Below the pieces are notes generated by a model, which saw only the letters and a program-made list of their open reading frames with translations, was not told the origin of the DNA and searched no databases. The translations under genes were made by a program, and so were the position numbers. Below, in pieces: positions 47,353 to 57,991 of a stretch of DNA of 64,000 bases. Numbering within the stretch: the stretch's first letter is position 1; every line of letters starts with the position of its first letter. Origin of the DNA: Pollenia angustigena (taxonomy: Eukaryota > Arthropoda > Insecta > Diptera > Polleniidae); contig OV884057.1 of the NCBI GenBank assembly GCA_930367215.1, positions 108,959,284-109,023,283 of the forward strand, written 5' to 3'.

Positions 47353-47413
47353 CGGCAAATCCATCTGAGGAGATCGAGTGGTTGCGATCGAAACATGTCA
47401 TGGTAACCTGCCG
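47353..47413 (+). ncRNA. hammerhead ribozyme, array 2 unit 2
   Basis: Intact copy. Confidence 0.88.
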
Positions 47414-47913
47414 GCCAGGGTTCGAGCCCGAGCCACGTCAAGAATGAAAGATTATCAATAACAATTTTAATTGATTTTCATGTTGTAAAATTCCTTTCTT
47501 CACAAAAATAATTTAATAAAAATTAAATTTCATGAACTTAAGCCTAATTAAAAATATTAAAAATTTGGATTAAAAACCATAAATAGTTCAACAAAATAAC
47601 CACAATACTAATTATTGTTGAAGCTAAGGCACGAGCTCTATGTGTACATTTGTCCTTCAAGTTGTGCTGAAAAAGGTCAACGGAAAAGAGAAAGACAAAG
47701 TGAAAAAACAAAAAATGTACTTGGACTTCAAGAAAAATTCTTGACGAAAGTACGAAAAAACAGAAGTAAAGGAAAAAACATGTAAAATCAATTAAAATGG
47801 ATAATCATTCAGGAAAGCAAATTTCGATCTACCAAATGTTAAAATACAATTTGGTTTAAGGATTGATGTTTGACTAGTGACGTCAGCAGTCGTCGATGGC
47901 TGCGAGTGTAAGA

Positions 47914-47974
47914 CGGCAAATCCATCTGAGGAGATCGAGTGGTTGCGATCGAAACATGTCATGGTAACCTGCCG
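47914..47974 (+). ncRNA. hammerhead ribozyme, array 2 unit 3
   Basis: Intact copy. Confidence 0.88.
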
Positions 47975-48474
47975 GCCAGGGTTCGAGCCCGAGCCACGTC
48001 AAGAATGAAAGATTATCAATAACAATTTTAATTGATTTTCATGTTGTAAAATTCCTTTCTTCACAAAAATAATTTAATAAAAATTAAATTTCATGAACTT
48101 AAGCCTAATTAAAAATATTAAAAATTTGGATTAAAAACCATAAATAGTTCAACAAAATAACCACAATACTAATTATTGTTGAAGCTAAGGCACGAGCTCT
48201 ATGTGTACATTTGTCCTTCAAGTTGTGCTGAAAAAGGTCAACGGAAAAGAGAAAGACAAAGTGAAAAAACAAAAAATGTACTTGGACTTCAAGAATTTTT
48301 CTTGACGAAAGTACGAAAAAACAGAAGTAAAGGAAAAAACATGTAAAATCAATTAAAATGGATAATCATTCAGGAAAGCAAATTTCGATCTACCAAATGT
48401 TAAAATACAATTTGGTTTAAGGATTGATGTTTGACTAGTGACGTCAGCAGTCGTCGATGGCTGCGAGTGTAAGA

Positions 48475-48535
48475 CGGCAAATCCATCTGAGGAGATCGAG
48501 TGGTTGCGATCGAAACATGTCATGGTAACCTGCCG
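48475..48535 (+). ncRNA. hammerhead ribozyme, array 2 unit 4
   Basis: Intact copy in the last unit. The unit's 17-nt hairpin upstream (about 48293) has its three-base loop flipped relative to its neighbours. Confidence 0.88.
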
Positions 48536-48801
48536 GCCAGGGTTCGAGCCCGAGCCACGTCAAGAATGAAAGATTATCAATAACAATTTTAATTGATTTT
48601 CATGTTGTAAAATTCCTTTCTTCACAAAAATAATTTAATAAAAATTAAATTTCATGAACTTAAGCCTAATTAAAAATATTAAAAGTTTGGATTAAAAAAA
48701 TAAAATAAAATTTAAAAATTGAGTTTGACAATAAATGGAAAAATAAATAAAAAATGGAAAAATAAATTTTAAAATTTCAATTAACAAAATTATTATAATA
48801 A

Positions 48802-49392
48802 CCCTGCCTTTACACATGCAAGAAGTGGCATGCCACTACTGTATACATATTATAAAAGAAAATTTGTTCGAAATAGTCGAATCTCATGCCATTGGCTTTT
48901 GTGTTTACATATGCCACTGCGAGTTCATTTTCAAAATGTCGTTGAAGCGTCAACTTAGGCAAATTTGTTTACTTCTCAAATTAAAAAAAAGTACCAAAAA
49001 ACAAAATAGAGCTACCGAGTTAATAATATTGGCACATTTTTGGGGAAATTTTTTCATTTATTTATAAAAGCATTATTTAAACAATATTAATGCTCTATAA
49101 TTAACAAACTTGCTTTTATAAATGCACTTTTCAAAAAATTTATCATAATACATTTAACAAGTTAAAACATAATTTACAACTTTACAACAATCCAGTAAAT
49201 TTGCATTAAATTTTTAACAGGGTATTATTGCTTATCGTTTTGACATTTAGTGGCATGCAAGTGCCAAAATTCCACTCGCATGCAATTTTTGCTGCCACTG
49301 GAGCTGCCATTGCGAAAAATGTGAGTGTATTAGTAAAAAAGTGTACGTGTATTGAGTTTTTCGAACTGGCAGTGGCATGTGTAAATGCTAGG
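48802..49392. mobile_element. PIF/Harbinger-like MITE, 591 bp, TAA TSD
   Basis: The ends CCCTGCCTTTACACATGC and CCTAGCATTTACACATGC (inverted) lie between TAA repeats (48799-48801, 49393-49395). It shares GTGTATTGAGTTTTTCGAAC with the 2796-2967 element and the AGTGTATTRGTAAAAAAGTG motif with 52247-52778. Confidence 0.75.
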
Positions 49393-49611
49393 TAAATTTT
49401 AAAATTCCATTCTACAAACTTTAATGAAAAAGACAAACAAAAAACAAAATTTTTTTAAAAATATTCTAAGCCTAAAACCTATTTTAATGTCCCTTTCCGT
49501 CAATAGTTTTTTTCATTTATAAAATGTTAACCAACTGAGCAACGCCATCTGAAATTCACTTTACAAACAATCAAGAACAAATACCTATTTTTAATTATCC
49601 CTTCCATCAAC

Positions 49612-50548
49612 CTATTTATTTTTATTCAATAAATGTCTATAAATCTGAGCTAAACCCTCAGTATCTTTTTTAAAATTAATTATTTTCTCAAATGGAACAT
49701 TATTTATTTGCAACATTTCTAACATATATCTACGTTTCTTAAAACTCTCCGTATTCAAAATTGATGTGTTTTCAAAATCAGGATAATGATTAAAATCCCT
49801 ACAATGAGTTGATAACGCCGTTCCATGGGCTGAATTATAATTCCTATATTTTTGGTCATGTTTATGTCCTGCTAATCTAATTTTCAGTTTTGTCCCAGTT
49901 GTTCCTACATATATTTTCCTACATTGTTCGATATCATTGCCCCCACAATGAATCTTATAAACTAAATTTGACATATCTGACTTAAGTAATCTATCCTTAG
50001 TTTTTGTGAATAATCTCCCAACATTATTATTCACCCTATGTGCCATTCTGTATTTCCCTTTATCATAAATATTCGAATTTTCAAATCTTTCTGAAAACCC
50101 AGGTACATAAGTTAAAGACTTAAATACGTTGTACCGAAATCTCATCAATATTACGAGATCTTCCTATATTGTATTGTCTTACTAATTTTCAAATCAGTTT
50201 GTTAGTTTGTTATTTCTAATAATTTCCTTATTCTTCTTATGAAATCTATTATCACTAATTGTTAATATCCTATCTATTAGATTCCTAGCTGTATTAATGA
50301 TAATTCTCCTCGGGTGTTTAGAATAATAATTTAAAATTCTACCTGATGAGGTTGGTTTTTGATACCAATCAATCAATAATCTACTTCCTTTCCTAATCAC
50401 CAATGTGTCCAAATATGGAATTGAACAATTCAATTCCCTTTCAATAGTGAACTTAATATTCTGATCAAATGAATTAAAAGTTGATAACAGAGTATCTATC
50501 TTATTAATAATAAGTGATCTTAAGCTTGAAGAATTTATTAAAGTATTA
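49612..50548 (-). pseudogene. Penelope-like element fragment A: RT end plus GIY-YIG endonuclease
   Basis: Reading leftwards from about 50545: NSSSLRSLIINKIDTLLSTF, FTIERELNCSIPYLDTLVIR, LIDWYQKPTSSGRILNYYSK, HPRRIIINTARNLIDR, then after a short break SLTYVPGFSERFENSNIYDK, LVYKIHCGG, CRKIYVGTTGTKLKIRLAGH, and KRRYMLEMLQINNVPFEKI to a stop. This is the C-terminal end of a Penelope-like reverse transcriptase joined to its GIY-YIG endonuclease (the Y and YVG blocks, R and H are visible). RT catalytic motifs lie upstream and are absent. A gap and stops at about 50149-50193 mark decay. It abuts fragment B's terminal module at 50558, so the two are tandem or nested copies. Confidence 0.88.
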
Positions 50549-50557
50549 TTATTTTCC

Positions 50558-50592
50558 CAATATTTCGGTAAGCATCGCTAACCATCTTCAGG
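50558..50592 (-). promoter_or_regulatory. Penelope-like 3' terminal module
   Basis: CAATATTTCG, then 15 bp with a GGTNAGC/GCTNACC-type hairpin, then CATCTTCAGG on the plus strand. It matches the 35-bp layout at 40575-40609. It lies about 155 bp past the stop of fragment B in the element's sense direction. Confidence 0.6.
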
Positions 50593-51495
50593 GGTCTGAA
50601 TAAATAAATACAATAATGATTATTATTAACATTAAACAAAACATAATATTACAAAGATAATTACGTGTAAACAATTAAAAAATATAATAAACACAAAACT
50701 TCACAATAACACTTGTGCTACTTCTTATTAGATTTTATTAACTAAATCTATTTTATCGATCGTCTGTTTTTGTTTACTAATTGTTTGTATATGTGTGCAC
50801 AATTTTCTGTGTCTTGTCGGTAATTTAGACGAAGCTGTGGACTAACGTCAATAATATGTAGCATCTCTAATGTAAATCTCCTCGAATAATTTCTCTCTTC
50901 ATGTAATATTTTTACTCCTTCAAAATGTGGTTTGTGATTTTTCAACGTACAGTGGGCTGCTAGTGCAGTTTTTTGTTCAATAGGTTTGTCAATAGCTTTA
51001 TAGTCAGATTTATGCGAAGAAATTCTTGTCTTAAGTTTTGTTTTTGTCGTCCCAACGTATACTTTATCGCATATATTGAGCCCGTCTAGTTCAAATTTTT
51101 CTTCGTCATAAATATCTGAGTTTTTCCATCTTTCCGAGAGTCCAGAAACATATGATATGCTTTTATATCTTTTTGGTGCTCTTATCACCTGTTGTCTATT
51201 GTTTTTTGCACGTTTTATAAGATTTTTAATTGTCGTTATCGGGAAGTCATTCATGGTTAAAATATTCGTTATTTTTGTAACATTGTTTTTATGAAATTCG
51301 ATGCTGTATTTATAATAATTCTTCTGGGATGCATAGAATAAAAATTTATCAATCGTCCCGAGGCTGTTGGTTTTTGATACCAATTAACTTTTAAATTGTT
51401 TCCTTTTCTAATAGCAATTGCGTCTAAGTATGGCAGTTGGTTTTCATTTTCTTCTTCCATGGTAAACTGTATTTGTCCATTAAACAGCCAAACAA
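50593..51495 (-). pseudogene. Penelope-like element fragment B
   Basis: Reading leftwards: IQFTMEEENENQLPYLDAIA, VNWYQKPTASGRLINFYSMH, PRRIIINTASNFI, then after a frameshift near 51290 TNILTMNDFPITTIKNLIKR, KSISYVSGLSERWKNSDIYD, CDKVYVGTTKTKLKTRISSH, TALAAHCTLKNHKPHFEGVK, RFTLEMLHIIDV and a stop at 50748. It has the same RT-tail/GIY-YIG order as fragment A but a distinct subfamily sequence. A short deletion removes the part between DEEKFEL and the YVG block. It is 5' truncated near 51495, so the catalytic RT is absent. The 3' UTR runs to the terminal module at 50558-50592. Confidence 0.88.
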
Positions 51496-51818
51496 AAACA
51501 ACTAATAATTTATATATGTATATCGCAAAAGGTCAACTATAAAAAACATACATATTTAGTTTTTTTTTTTAACAATATTTGTTCGATTTTTATTAAAAAA
51601 ATACATTCAAACAAAAACATAATTATTTCATACTAGCATTTACAATCATGTATGAGATACTGGGAGTCTCATGAAGAGCTTCTTTGATCGTCGATGACCT
51701 CATTTTTCAATCATAGAAGATTCCTAACACGCGGAAACACTACTGAGATTCTCCAAAGACGCTTCTTCAATCGTTGTGAGAACCGTTTATGAATGTCAAC
51801 AATCGTATAAGACTCATG

Positions 51819-51848
51819 CAAGGCGAGTTGACTAGTCAATTCGCCTTG
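51819..51848. mobile_element. 30-bp micro-MITE with 8-bp TSD
   Basis: Only two 15-bp ends remain, CAAGGCGAGTTGACT and AGTCAATTCGCCTTG, joined directly. They are flanked by perfect GACTCATG duplications (51811-51818, 51849-51856). Its ends match the neighbouring CAAGGCGAATT family. Confidence 0.88.
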
Positions 51849-51867
51849 GACTCATGTATATATTATC

Positions 51868-52190
51868 CAAGGCGAATTCAACAAGGTAAACTCAACTCGT
51901 CAGCCGTTCATCAGCTGTCTCCACGGCGAATTAAAAAATAATAGGGAAACGTCAAAATATAATTTTGTTTATGTTTTACGCCAAAATAACCAAAAAAAAT
52001 TCTTAGAAAAACTGCGAATAAATAAAGTGAATTTAATAATCTCTTTTATAGCCCGAACAAAATTTGTATTTTGTTTTTCAATAAATTTTTGCCTTGTCAG
52101 CATTTTTGACAACCGCCTATTAAATTGCAAGAAAATACATGGGGGTTTTTGTAGTTGTAGAGTTGCACTTACCTTGTTGAATTCGCCTTG
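51868..52190. mobile_element. hAT-like MITE (CAAGGCGAATT family), 323 bp
   Basis: The ends CAAGGCGAATTCAACAAGGT are on both sides, with ATATTATC duplications at 51860-51867 and 52191-52198. It lies 20 bp from the micro-element. Confidence 0.92.
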
Positions 52191-52246
52191 ATATTATCTT
52201 ACAACTCGTGAAATGTTCGCCGTATAATTGTTGAATATATGACTTA

Positions 52247-52778
52247 CAGTGCAGCCACACGATCAAGATTTTCTTGATAGTCTTTTACATATACTGATTG
52301 TCAAAATATGCAAAAGTTGACAGCTGTGACGTAGGCTGCACGCAAGTTGGAAGCAATTTACTTATTCAAGATGTCGTCGCCGAGAAAACAACTCAAAATG
52401 TTTTGCTATTTTCCACTTTTGATTTTTCTGCACTGTAGGCTGTTCGAAGGGACTTTATCATTTTGCTTATTAATTTTATTAATAAACATATTTCACTATT
52501 TTTTTAGGTTTTTATTTAGTTAAAATTTTAAAATTCCCGCAACAATTTGTAAAAAAAAGAACTTCAGCTTTTGCCGGCAAAATATTTGTGAAAAAAAAAC
52601 AAAAACAACTTCAAAAGATTTGTAATAAGCTGTTTTCTTGAACGAAAATTGATACACTCACTGGCAAGAGAATTTTTGAGGCAAGTTCGTATCAATTTTT
52701 AAAAGTATGAGTGTATTGGTAAAAAAGTGTGAGTGTATTAAAACTTGATAGCCAAAACTTGATCGTGTAACCCTCAAG
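52247..52778. mobile_element. PIF/Harbinger-like MITE, 532 bp, TTA TSD
   Basis: 21-bp ends contain ACACGATCAAG on both sides, between TTA repeats (52244-52246, 52779-52781). Confidence 0.75.
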
Positions 52779-52781
52779 TTA

Positions 52782-53250
52782 TACAGAGAGTCGTAAAAGA
52801 TTGATTCGATGATGGTTTGTCAAAAGATGAACAAAGTGTAGCATTGTTGTTTTTGTACTTTGAAAATAATCATTTAAAGATTTTCTTAACACTTGCATAT
52901 TACAGTCGTACCTAAACAAAAGTGGCACGCGTTGTTTTAGTTTTTTTCGTCAGGAAACTTCATCCAAAGATTTTAGAAAAATGTTTATGCGAAAAAATGT
53001 TGGAGTCGGAGTCGCGGGTTTTTGTGGGTACTACGACTCAGAATCCGGTACAAAAACCTGAACTCCGACACTTCACCTCCGACTCCACAACCCTGGTTGT
53101 CACAATTTACTGGTTTCATACGGAAAATTTTACGATGCGAGAAATACAGAAACGGCCTGCAGGTTTCTTAAATATAAATATGGCAGCACTGGTCATCATT
53201 TACTAGCATAGCTGATATTTTGGCACATTAAAAATTTTAGATTAACACTG
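52782..53250. other. spacer without recognisable gene
   Basis: The segment CGTCAGGAAACTTCATCCAA and following bases at about 52948 also occurs at about 20594 inside the hAT element 19717-21732. An inverted CAGTGCTGCCA at about 53181 resembles hAT ends seen near 9795 and 10825. Confidence 0.4.
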
Positions 53251-53684
53251 CAGATAACGAGACTAGTCCATACATGCATGTAAAGAGTAGTCCATAAAGG
53301 AGTAGGAGTACTCCAAAACTACTCCAAATATATGGGTAAGAGTTGGACCATTTAACATTACGATGTCCTAGGAGGGGACCATATAACCCACCGAAATAGT
53401 CCCTAAGCAACTCCATGGAGTACTAAAGTGGGTTAGTTTTAAAAGTACTCCATGTTACTACAGTATGGAGTACACTTAAGGGGTAGTTTACGCATTTTTC
53501 TTTTTAATTTTTTACTAATCGCTTTTTATGGTTTGTAGTGTAGTGTATTATTGCTATTATTAACAATTATTTTTCCAAAAATTTCACAAACTTTCTTATA
53601 ACATGGTCCATACTACAGTACATTGGACCATGTTGTAAGTAGTCCATTTAAGCCACAATGAACCACATAGTCCAATATTATCTG
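53251..53684. mobile_element. MITE rich in AGTCCA/GGAGTAC motifs
   Basis: The ends CAGATAACGAGACTAGTCCA and CAGATAATATTGGACTATGT are inverted. Motifs AGTACTCC and TGGACCAT recur inside on both strands. TSD was not resolved. Confidence 0.5.
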
Positions 53685-53687
53685 TAA

Positions 53688-53941
53688 GTCCCAATTTACA
53701 CTAGGGACATTTCTTGCCGGACATTTTTTGAATTCTCTTTTAATCTTACCCGAAGCGTTTACATATGAAACATTAGAAGTCAGACAGAAATTAATACTTG
53801 TATGTAAACTACGAAAAGTAAGAAAGAGAAATGAAAAAATGTCCAGTACAGATAGTCATGTACTACACACTCTACCTTTTCGACCCCTCGCCGTCAAACT
53901 TCGTCTGTCCGGCAAGAAATGTCCCTAGTGTAAATGGGGAC
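53688..53941. mobile_element. MITE, 254 bp
   Basis: The ends GTCCCAATTTACACTAGGGA and GTCCCCATTTACACTAGGGA (inverted) share about 35 bp in all (CATTTCTTGCCGGACA follows). TSD is unclear. The open frame inside is fortuitous. Confidence 0.7.
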
Positions 53942-53952
53942 TAGGGAATGAA

Positions 53953-54275
53953 TGAGCCAATTTAGACTAGACTAATTGTTCTGGCAGAAAACGACAGTTT
54001 GTAGGCGAAAGAGGTGAAGAGAGTCGTTTTTGGTTGGCATAATTTTTAATCCAGCTTCAACCCCGCATTAGCAGAACAAAACCAATACATACACACTTAT
54101 GAAAAAACAGGTTCAGTGTTTTCTTTTTTGCAGAGCGATTTTAATCGTTAGTTGTACTAACACATACAAAGCTGCGTGTACGCATACAATTTTATGCCAG
54201 AATAATTAATCCAGTGTAGTTTGGAAAGAACAAAAGTTAATCCGACTAAAAATTAGTCTAGTCTAAATTGGCTCA
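53953..54275. mobile_element. MITE, 323 bp, probable 5-bp TSD
   Basis: The ends TGAGCCAATTTAGACTAGAC match inverted, with ATGAA at 53948-53952 and 54276-54280. Confidence 0.7.
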
Positions 54276-54286
54276 ATGAAACCATT

Positions 54287-54920
54287 CAAGGCGAATTAAC
54301 TGAAGGTGGTGTCGAAACGGCATCTGATTTTGACATTTAGAGCTTATTTGTTTTTATTTGTTAATGTTTGCCGTTCATCAGCTGTCTCCACGGCGAATTA
54401 AAAAAAATAGGGAAACGTCAAAGAATAATTTTGTTTATGTTTTGCGCCAAAATAACCGAAAAATTTCTTAGAAAAACTGCGAATAATTAAAGTGAATTTA
54501 ATAATATCTTTTATTACCCAAACACAATTTTTATTTTGTTTTTCAATCAATTTTTTCCTTGTTAGCATTTTTGACAGCCGCCTATTAAATTTCAAAGCAA
54601 TAAATGGGGCTTTTTGTAGTTGTAGAGTTGCACCAAGGCGAATTTAACAAGGTAAGTGCAACTCTACAACTACAAAAAGCCCCATGTATTTTCTTGCCAT
54701 TTAATAGGCGTCTGTCAAAAATTCTGACAAGGCAAAAATTGATTGAATAACAAAACAAAAATTTTGTTTGGGTAATAAAAGAGATTATTAAATTCTCTTT
54801 AATTACTCGCAGTTTTTCTAAGAAAATTTTTCGGTGGAGACAGCTGATGAACTGCTGATGAGTTGAGTTTACCTTGTTGAATTCGCCTTGAGTTGCACTT
54901 ACCTTGTTAAATTCGCCTTG
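54287..54920. mobile_element. CAAGGCGAATT-family hAT-like element, outer copy
   Basis: It starts CAAGGCGAATTAACTG and ends CTTGTTAAATTCGCCTTG. The flanks no longer match, probably because a fragment of the 30081-type element abuts it at 54921. A younger copy is nested inside. Confidence 0.65.
54634..54890. mobile_element. nested CAAGGCGAATT-family copy, 257 bp
   Basis: The ends CAAGGCGAATTTAACAAGGT and CAAGGCGAATTCAACAAGGT lie between AGTTGCAC duplications (54626-54633, 54891-54898). Confidence 0.92.
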
Positions 54921-55043
54921 ATTTTGTTTTTTTTTTCTCTTTCAAAGAAAGCTGCTCTGTTGCATTTCTCTTTTCATCATCTTCTATCCTGCAAAACAAT
55001 GAACACAAATTTATTTAGTTAAGATTTATTTGCAAAACTGTTG
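54921..55043. mobile_element. fragment of the 30081-type hAT-like MITE
   Basis: Matches about 30113-30241 (CAAAGAAAGCTGC, CTTTTCATCATCTTCTAT, AATGAACACAAATTTATT) without its ends. Two partial CAAGGCGAATT ends follow at 55044 and 55090. Confidence 0.7.
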
Positions 55044-55115
55044 TCAAGGCGAATTTATAACAGGTAAGTGCAACTCTACAACTACAAAACAAGGCGAATT
55101 AACTCCAAGTATTTT

Positions 55116-55160
55116 GGAGATCGAGTGGTTGCGATCGAAACATGTCATGGTAACCTGCCG
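55116..55160 (+). ncRNA. truncated hammerhead, array 3 unit 1
   Basis: Begins at GGAGATCGAGTGG. The 5' strand of stem I and the CUGA core are missing, so it should be inactive. Confidence 0.7.
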
Positions 55161-55661
55161 GCCAGGGTTCGAGCCCGAGCCACGTCAAGAATGAAAGATT
55201 ATCTATAACAATTTTAATTGATTTTCATGTTGTAAAATTCCTTTCTTCATAAGAATAATTTAATGAAAATTAAATTTCATGAACTTAAGCCTAATTAAAA
55301 ATATTAAAAAATTTGGATTAAAAACCATAAATAGTTCAACAAAATAACCACAATACTAATTATTGTTAAAGCTAAGGCACGAGCTCTATGTGTAAATTTG
55401 TCCTTCAAGTTGTGCTGAAAAAGGTCAACAGAAAAGAGAAAGACAAAATGAAAAAACAAAAAAATGTACTTGGACTTCAAGAAAAATTCTTGACAAAAGT
55501 ACGAAAAAACAGAAGTAAGGAAAAAACATGTAAAATCAATTAAAATGGATAATCATTCAGGAAAGCAAATTTCGATCTACCAAATGTTAAAATACAATTT
55601 GGTTTAAGGATTGATGTTTGACTATTGACGTCAGCAGTCGTCGATGGCTGCGAGTGTAAGA

Positions 55662-55722
55662 CGGCAAATCCATCTGAGGAGATCGAGTGGTTGCGATCGA
55701 AACATGTCATGGTAACCTGCCG
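55662..55722 (+). ncRNA. hammerhead ribozyme, array 3 unit 2
   Basis: Intact. Identical to array 1 although the surrounding unit has diverged. Confidence 0.88.
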
Positions 55723-56223
55723 GCCAGGGTTCGAGCCCGAGCCACGTCAAGAATGAAAGATTATCTATAACAATTTTAATTGATTTTCATGTTGTAAAAT
55801 TCCTTTCTTCATAAGAATAATTTAATGAAAATTAAATTTCATGAACTTAAGCCTAATTAAAAATATTAAAAAATTTGGATTAAAAACCATAAATAGTTCA
55901 ACAAAATAACCACAATACTAATTATTGTTAAAGCTAAGGCACGAGCTCTATGTGTAAATTTGTCCTTCAAGTTGTGCTGAAAAAGGTCAACAGAAAAGAG
56001 AAAGACAAAATGAAAAAACAAAAAAATGTACTTGGACTTCAAGAAAAATTCTTGACAAAAGTACGAAAAAACAGAAGTAAGGAAAAAACATGTAAAATCA
56101 ATTAAAATGGATAATCATTCAGGAAAGCAAATTTCGATCTACCAAATGTTAAAATACAATTTGGTTTAAGGATTGATGTTTGACTATTGACGTCAGCAGT
56201 CGTCGATGGCTGCGAGTGTAAGA

Positions 56224-56284
56224 CGGCAAATCCATCTGAGGAGATCGAGTGGTTGCGATCGAAACATGTCATGGTAACCTGCCG
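56224..56284 (+). ncRNA. hammerhead ribozyme, array 3 unit 3
   Basis: Intact. The B-box is changed to GGTTCGAGCTC. Confidence 0.88.
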
Positions 56285-56575
56285 GCCAGGGTTCGAGCTC
56301 GAGCCACGTCAAGAATGAAAGATTATCTATAACAATTTTAATTGATTTTCATGTTGTAAAATTCCTTTCTTCATAAGAATAATTTAATGAAAATTAAATT
56401 TCATGAACTTAAGCCTAATTAAAAATATTAAAAAAATTTGGATTAAAAACCATAAATAGTTCAACAAAATAACCACAATACTAATTATTGTTAAAGCTAA
56501 GGCACGAGCTCTATGTGTAAATTTGTCCTTCAAGTTGTGCTGAAAAAGGTCAACAGAAAAGAGAAAGACAAAATG

Positions 56576-56609
<34 letters not shown>
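56576..56609. repeat. 34-nt poly(A) tract inside an array 3 unit
   Basis: Expansion of an A-rich stretch that is interrupted by C in other units. It accounts for most of the 583-bp spacing. Confidence 0.95.
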
Positions 56610-56611
<2 letters not shown>

Positions 56612-56806
56612 TACTTGGACTTCAAGAAAAATTCTTGACAAAAGTACGAAAAAACAGAAGTAAGGAAAAAACATGTAAAATCAATTAAAATGGATAATCA
56701 TTCAGGAAAGCAAATTTCGATCTACCAAATGTTAAAATACAATTTGGTTTAAGGATTGATGTTTGACTATTGACGTCAGCAGTCGTCGATGGCTGCGAGT
56801 GTAAGA

Positions 56807-56867
56807 CGGCAAATCCATCTGAGGAGATCGAGTGGTTGCGATCGAAACATGTCATGGTAACCTGCCG
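56807..56867 (+). ncRNA. hammerhead ribozyme, array 3 unit 4
   Basis: Intact copy. Confidence 0.88.
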
Positions 56868-57368
56868 GCCAGGGTTCGAGCCCGAGCCACGTCAAGAATG
56901 AAAGATTATCTATAACAATTTTAATTGATTTTCATGTTGTAAAATTCCTTTCTTCATAAGAATAATTTAATGAAAATTAAATTTCATGAACTTAAGCCTA
57001 ATTAAAAATATTAAAAAATTTGGATTAAAAACCATAAATAGTTCAACAAAATAACCACAATACTAATTATTGTTAAAGCTAAGGCACGAGCTCTATGTGT
57101 AAATTTGTCCTTCAAGTTGTGCTGAAAAAGGTCAACAGAAAAGAGAAAGACAAAATGAAAAAACAAAAAAATGTACTTGGACTTCAAGAAAAATTCTTGA
57201 CAAAAGTACGAAAAAACAGAAGTAAGGAAAAAACATGTAAAATCAATTAAAATGGATAATCATTCAGGAAAGCAAATTTCGATCTACCAAATGTTAAAAT
57301 ACAATTTGGTTTAAGGATTGATGTTTGACTATTGACGTCAGCAGTCGTCGATGGCTGCGAGTGTAAGA

Positions 57369-57429
57369 CGGCAAATCCATCTGAGGAGATCGAGTGGTTG
57401 CGATCGAAACATGTCATGGTAACCTGCCG
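57369..57429 (+). ncRNA. hammerhead ribozyme, array 3 unit 5
   Basis: Intact copy. Confidence 0.88.
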
Positions 57430-57930
57430 GCCAGGGTTCGAGCCCGAGCCACGTCAAGAATGAAAGATTATCTATAACAATTTTAATTGATTTTCATGTT
57501 GTAAAATTCCTTTCTTCATAAGAATAATTTAATGAAAATTAAATTTCATGAACTTAAGCCTAATTAAAAATATTAAAAAATTTGGATTAAAAACCATAAA
57601 TAGTTCAACAAAATAACCACAATACTAATTATTGTTAAAGCTAAGGCACGAGCTCTATGTGTAAATTTGTCCTTCAAGTTGTGCTGAAAAAGGTCAACAG
57701 AAAAGAGAAAGACAAAATGAAAAAACAAAAAAATGTACTTGGACTTCAAGAAAAATTCTTGACAAAAGTACGAAAAAACAGAAGTAAGGAAAAAACATGT
57801 AAAATCAATTAAAATGGATAATCATTCAGGAAAGCAAATTTCGATCTACCAAATGTTAAAATACAATTTGGTTTAAGGATTGATGTTTGACTATTGACGT
57901 CAGCAGTCGTCGATGGCTGCGAGTGTAAGA

Positions 57931-57991
57931 CGGCAAATCCATCTGAGGAGATCGAGTGGTTGCGATCGAAACATGTCATGGTAACCTGCCG
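57931..57991 (+). ncRNA. hammerhead ribozyme, array 3 unit 6
   Basis: Intact copy, the last in the array. Confidence 0.88.

Larger units (their letters stand above)
46677..48697 (+). repeat. tandem array 2: four inverted 561-bp hammerhead units
   Basis: GCCACGTCAAGAATGAAAG recurs at 46871, 47432, 47993 and 48554, exactly 561 bp apart, in the opposite orientation to array 1. The two arrays meet at a 10-bp junction (TCTGGATATA, 46667-46676), so ribozyme-sense transcription would diverge from it. The array ends at 48697 in AT-rich sequence. Confidence 0.96.

Noticed and set aside
40633..48697. CRISPR array
   Set aside because: The repeat is 561 bp with no short-repeat/spacer pattern, and the DNA is eukaryotic.
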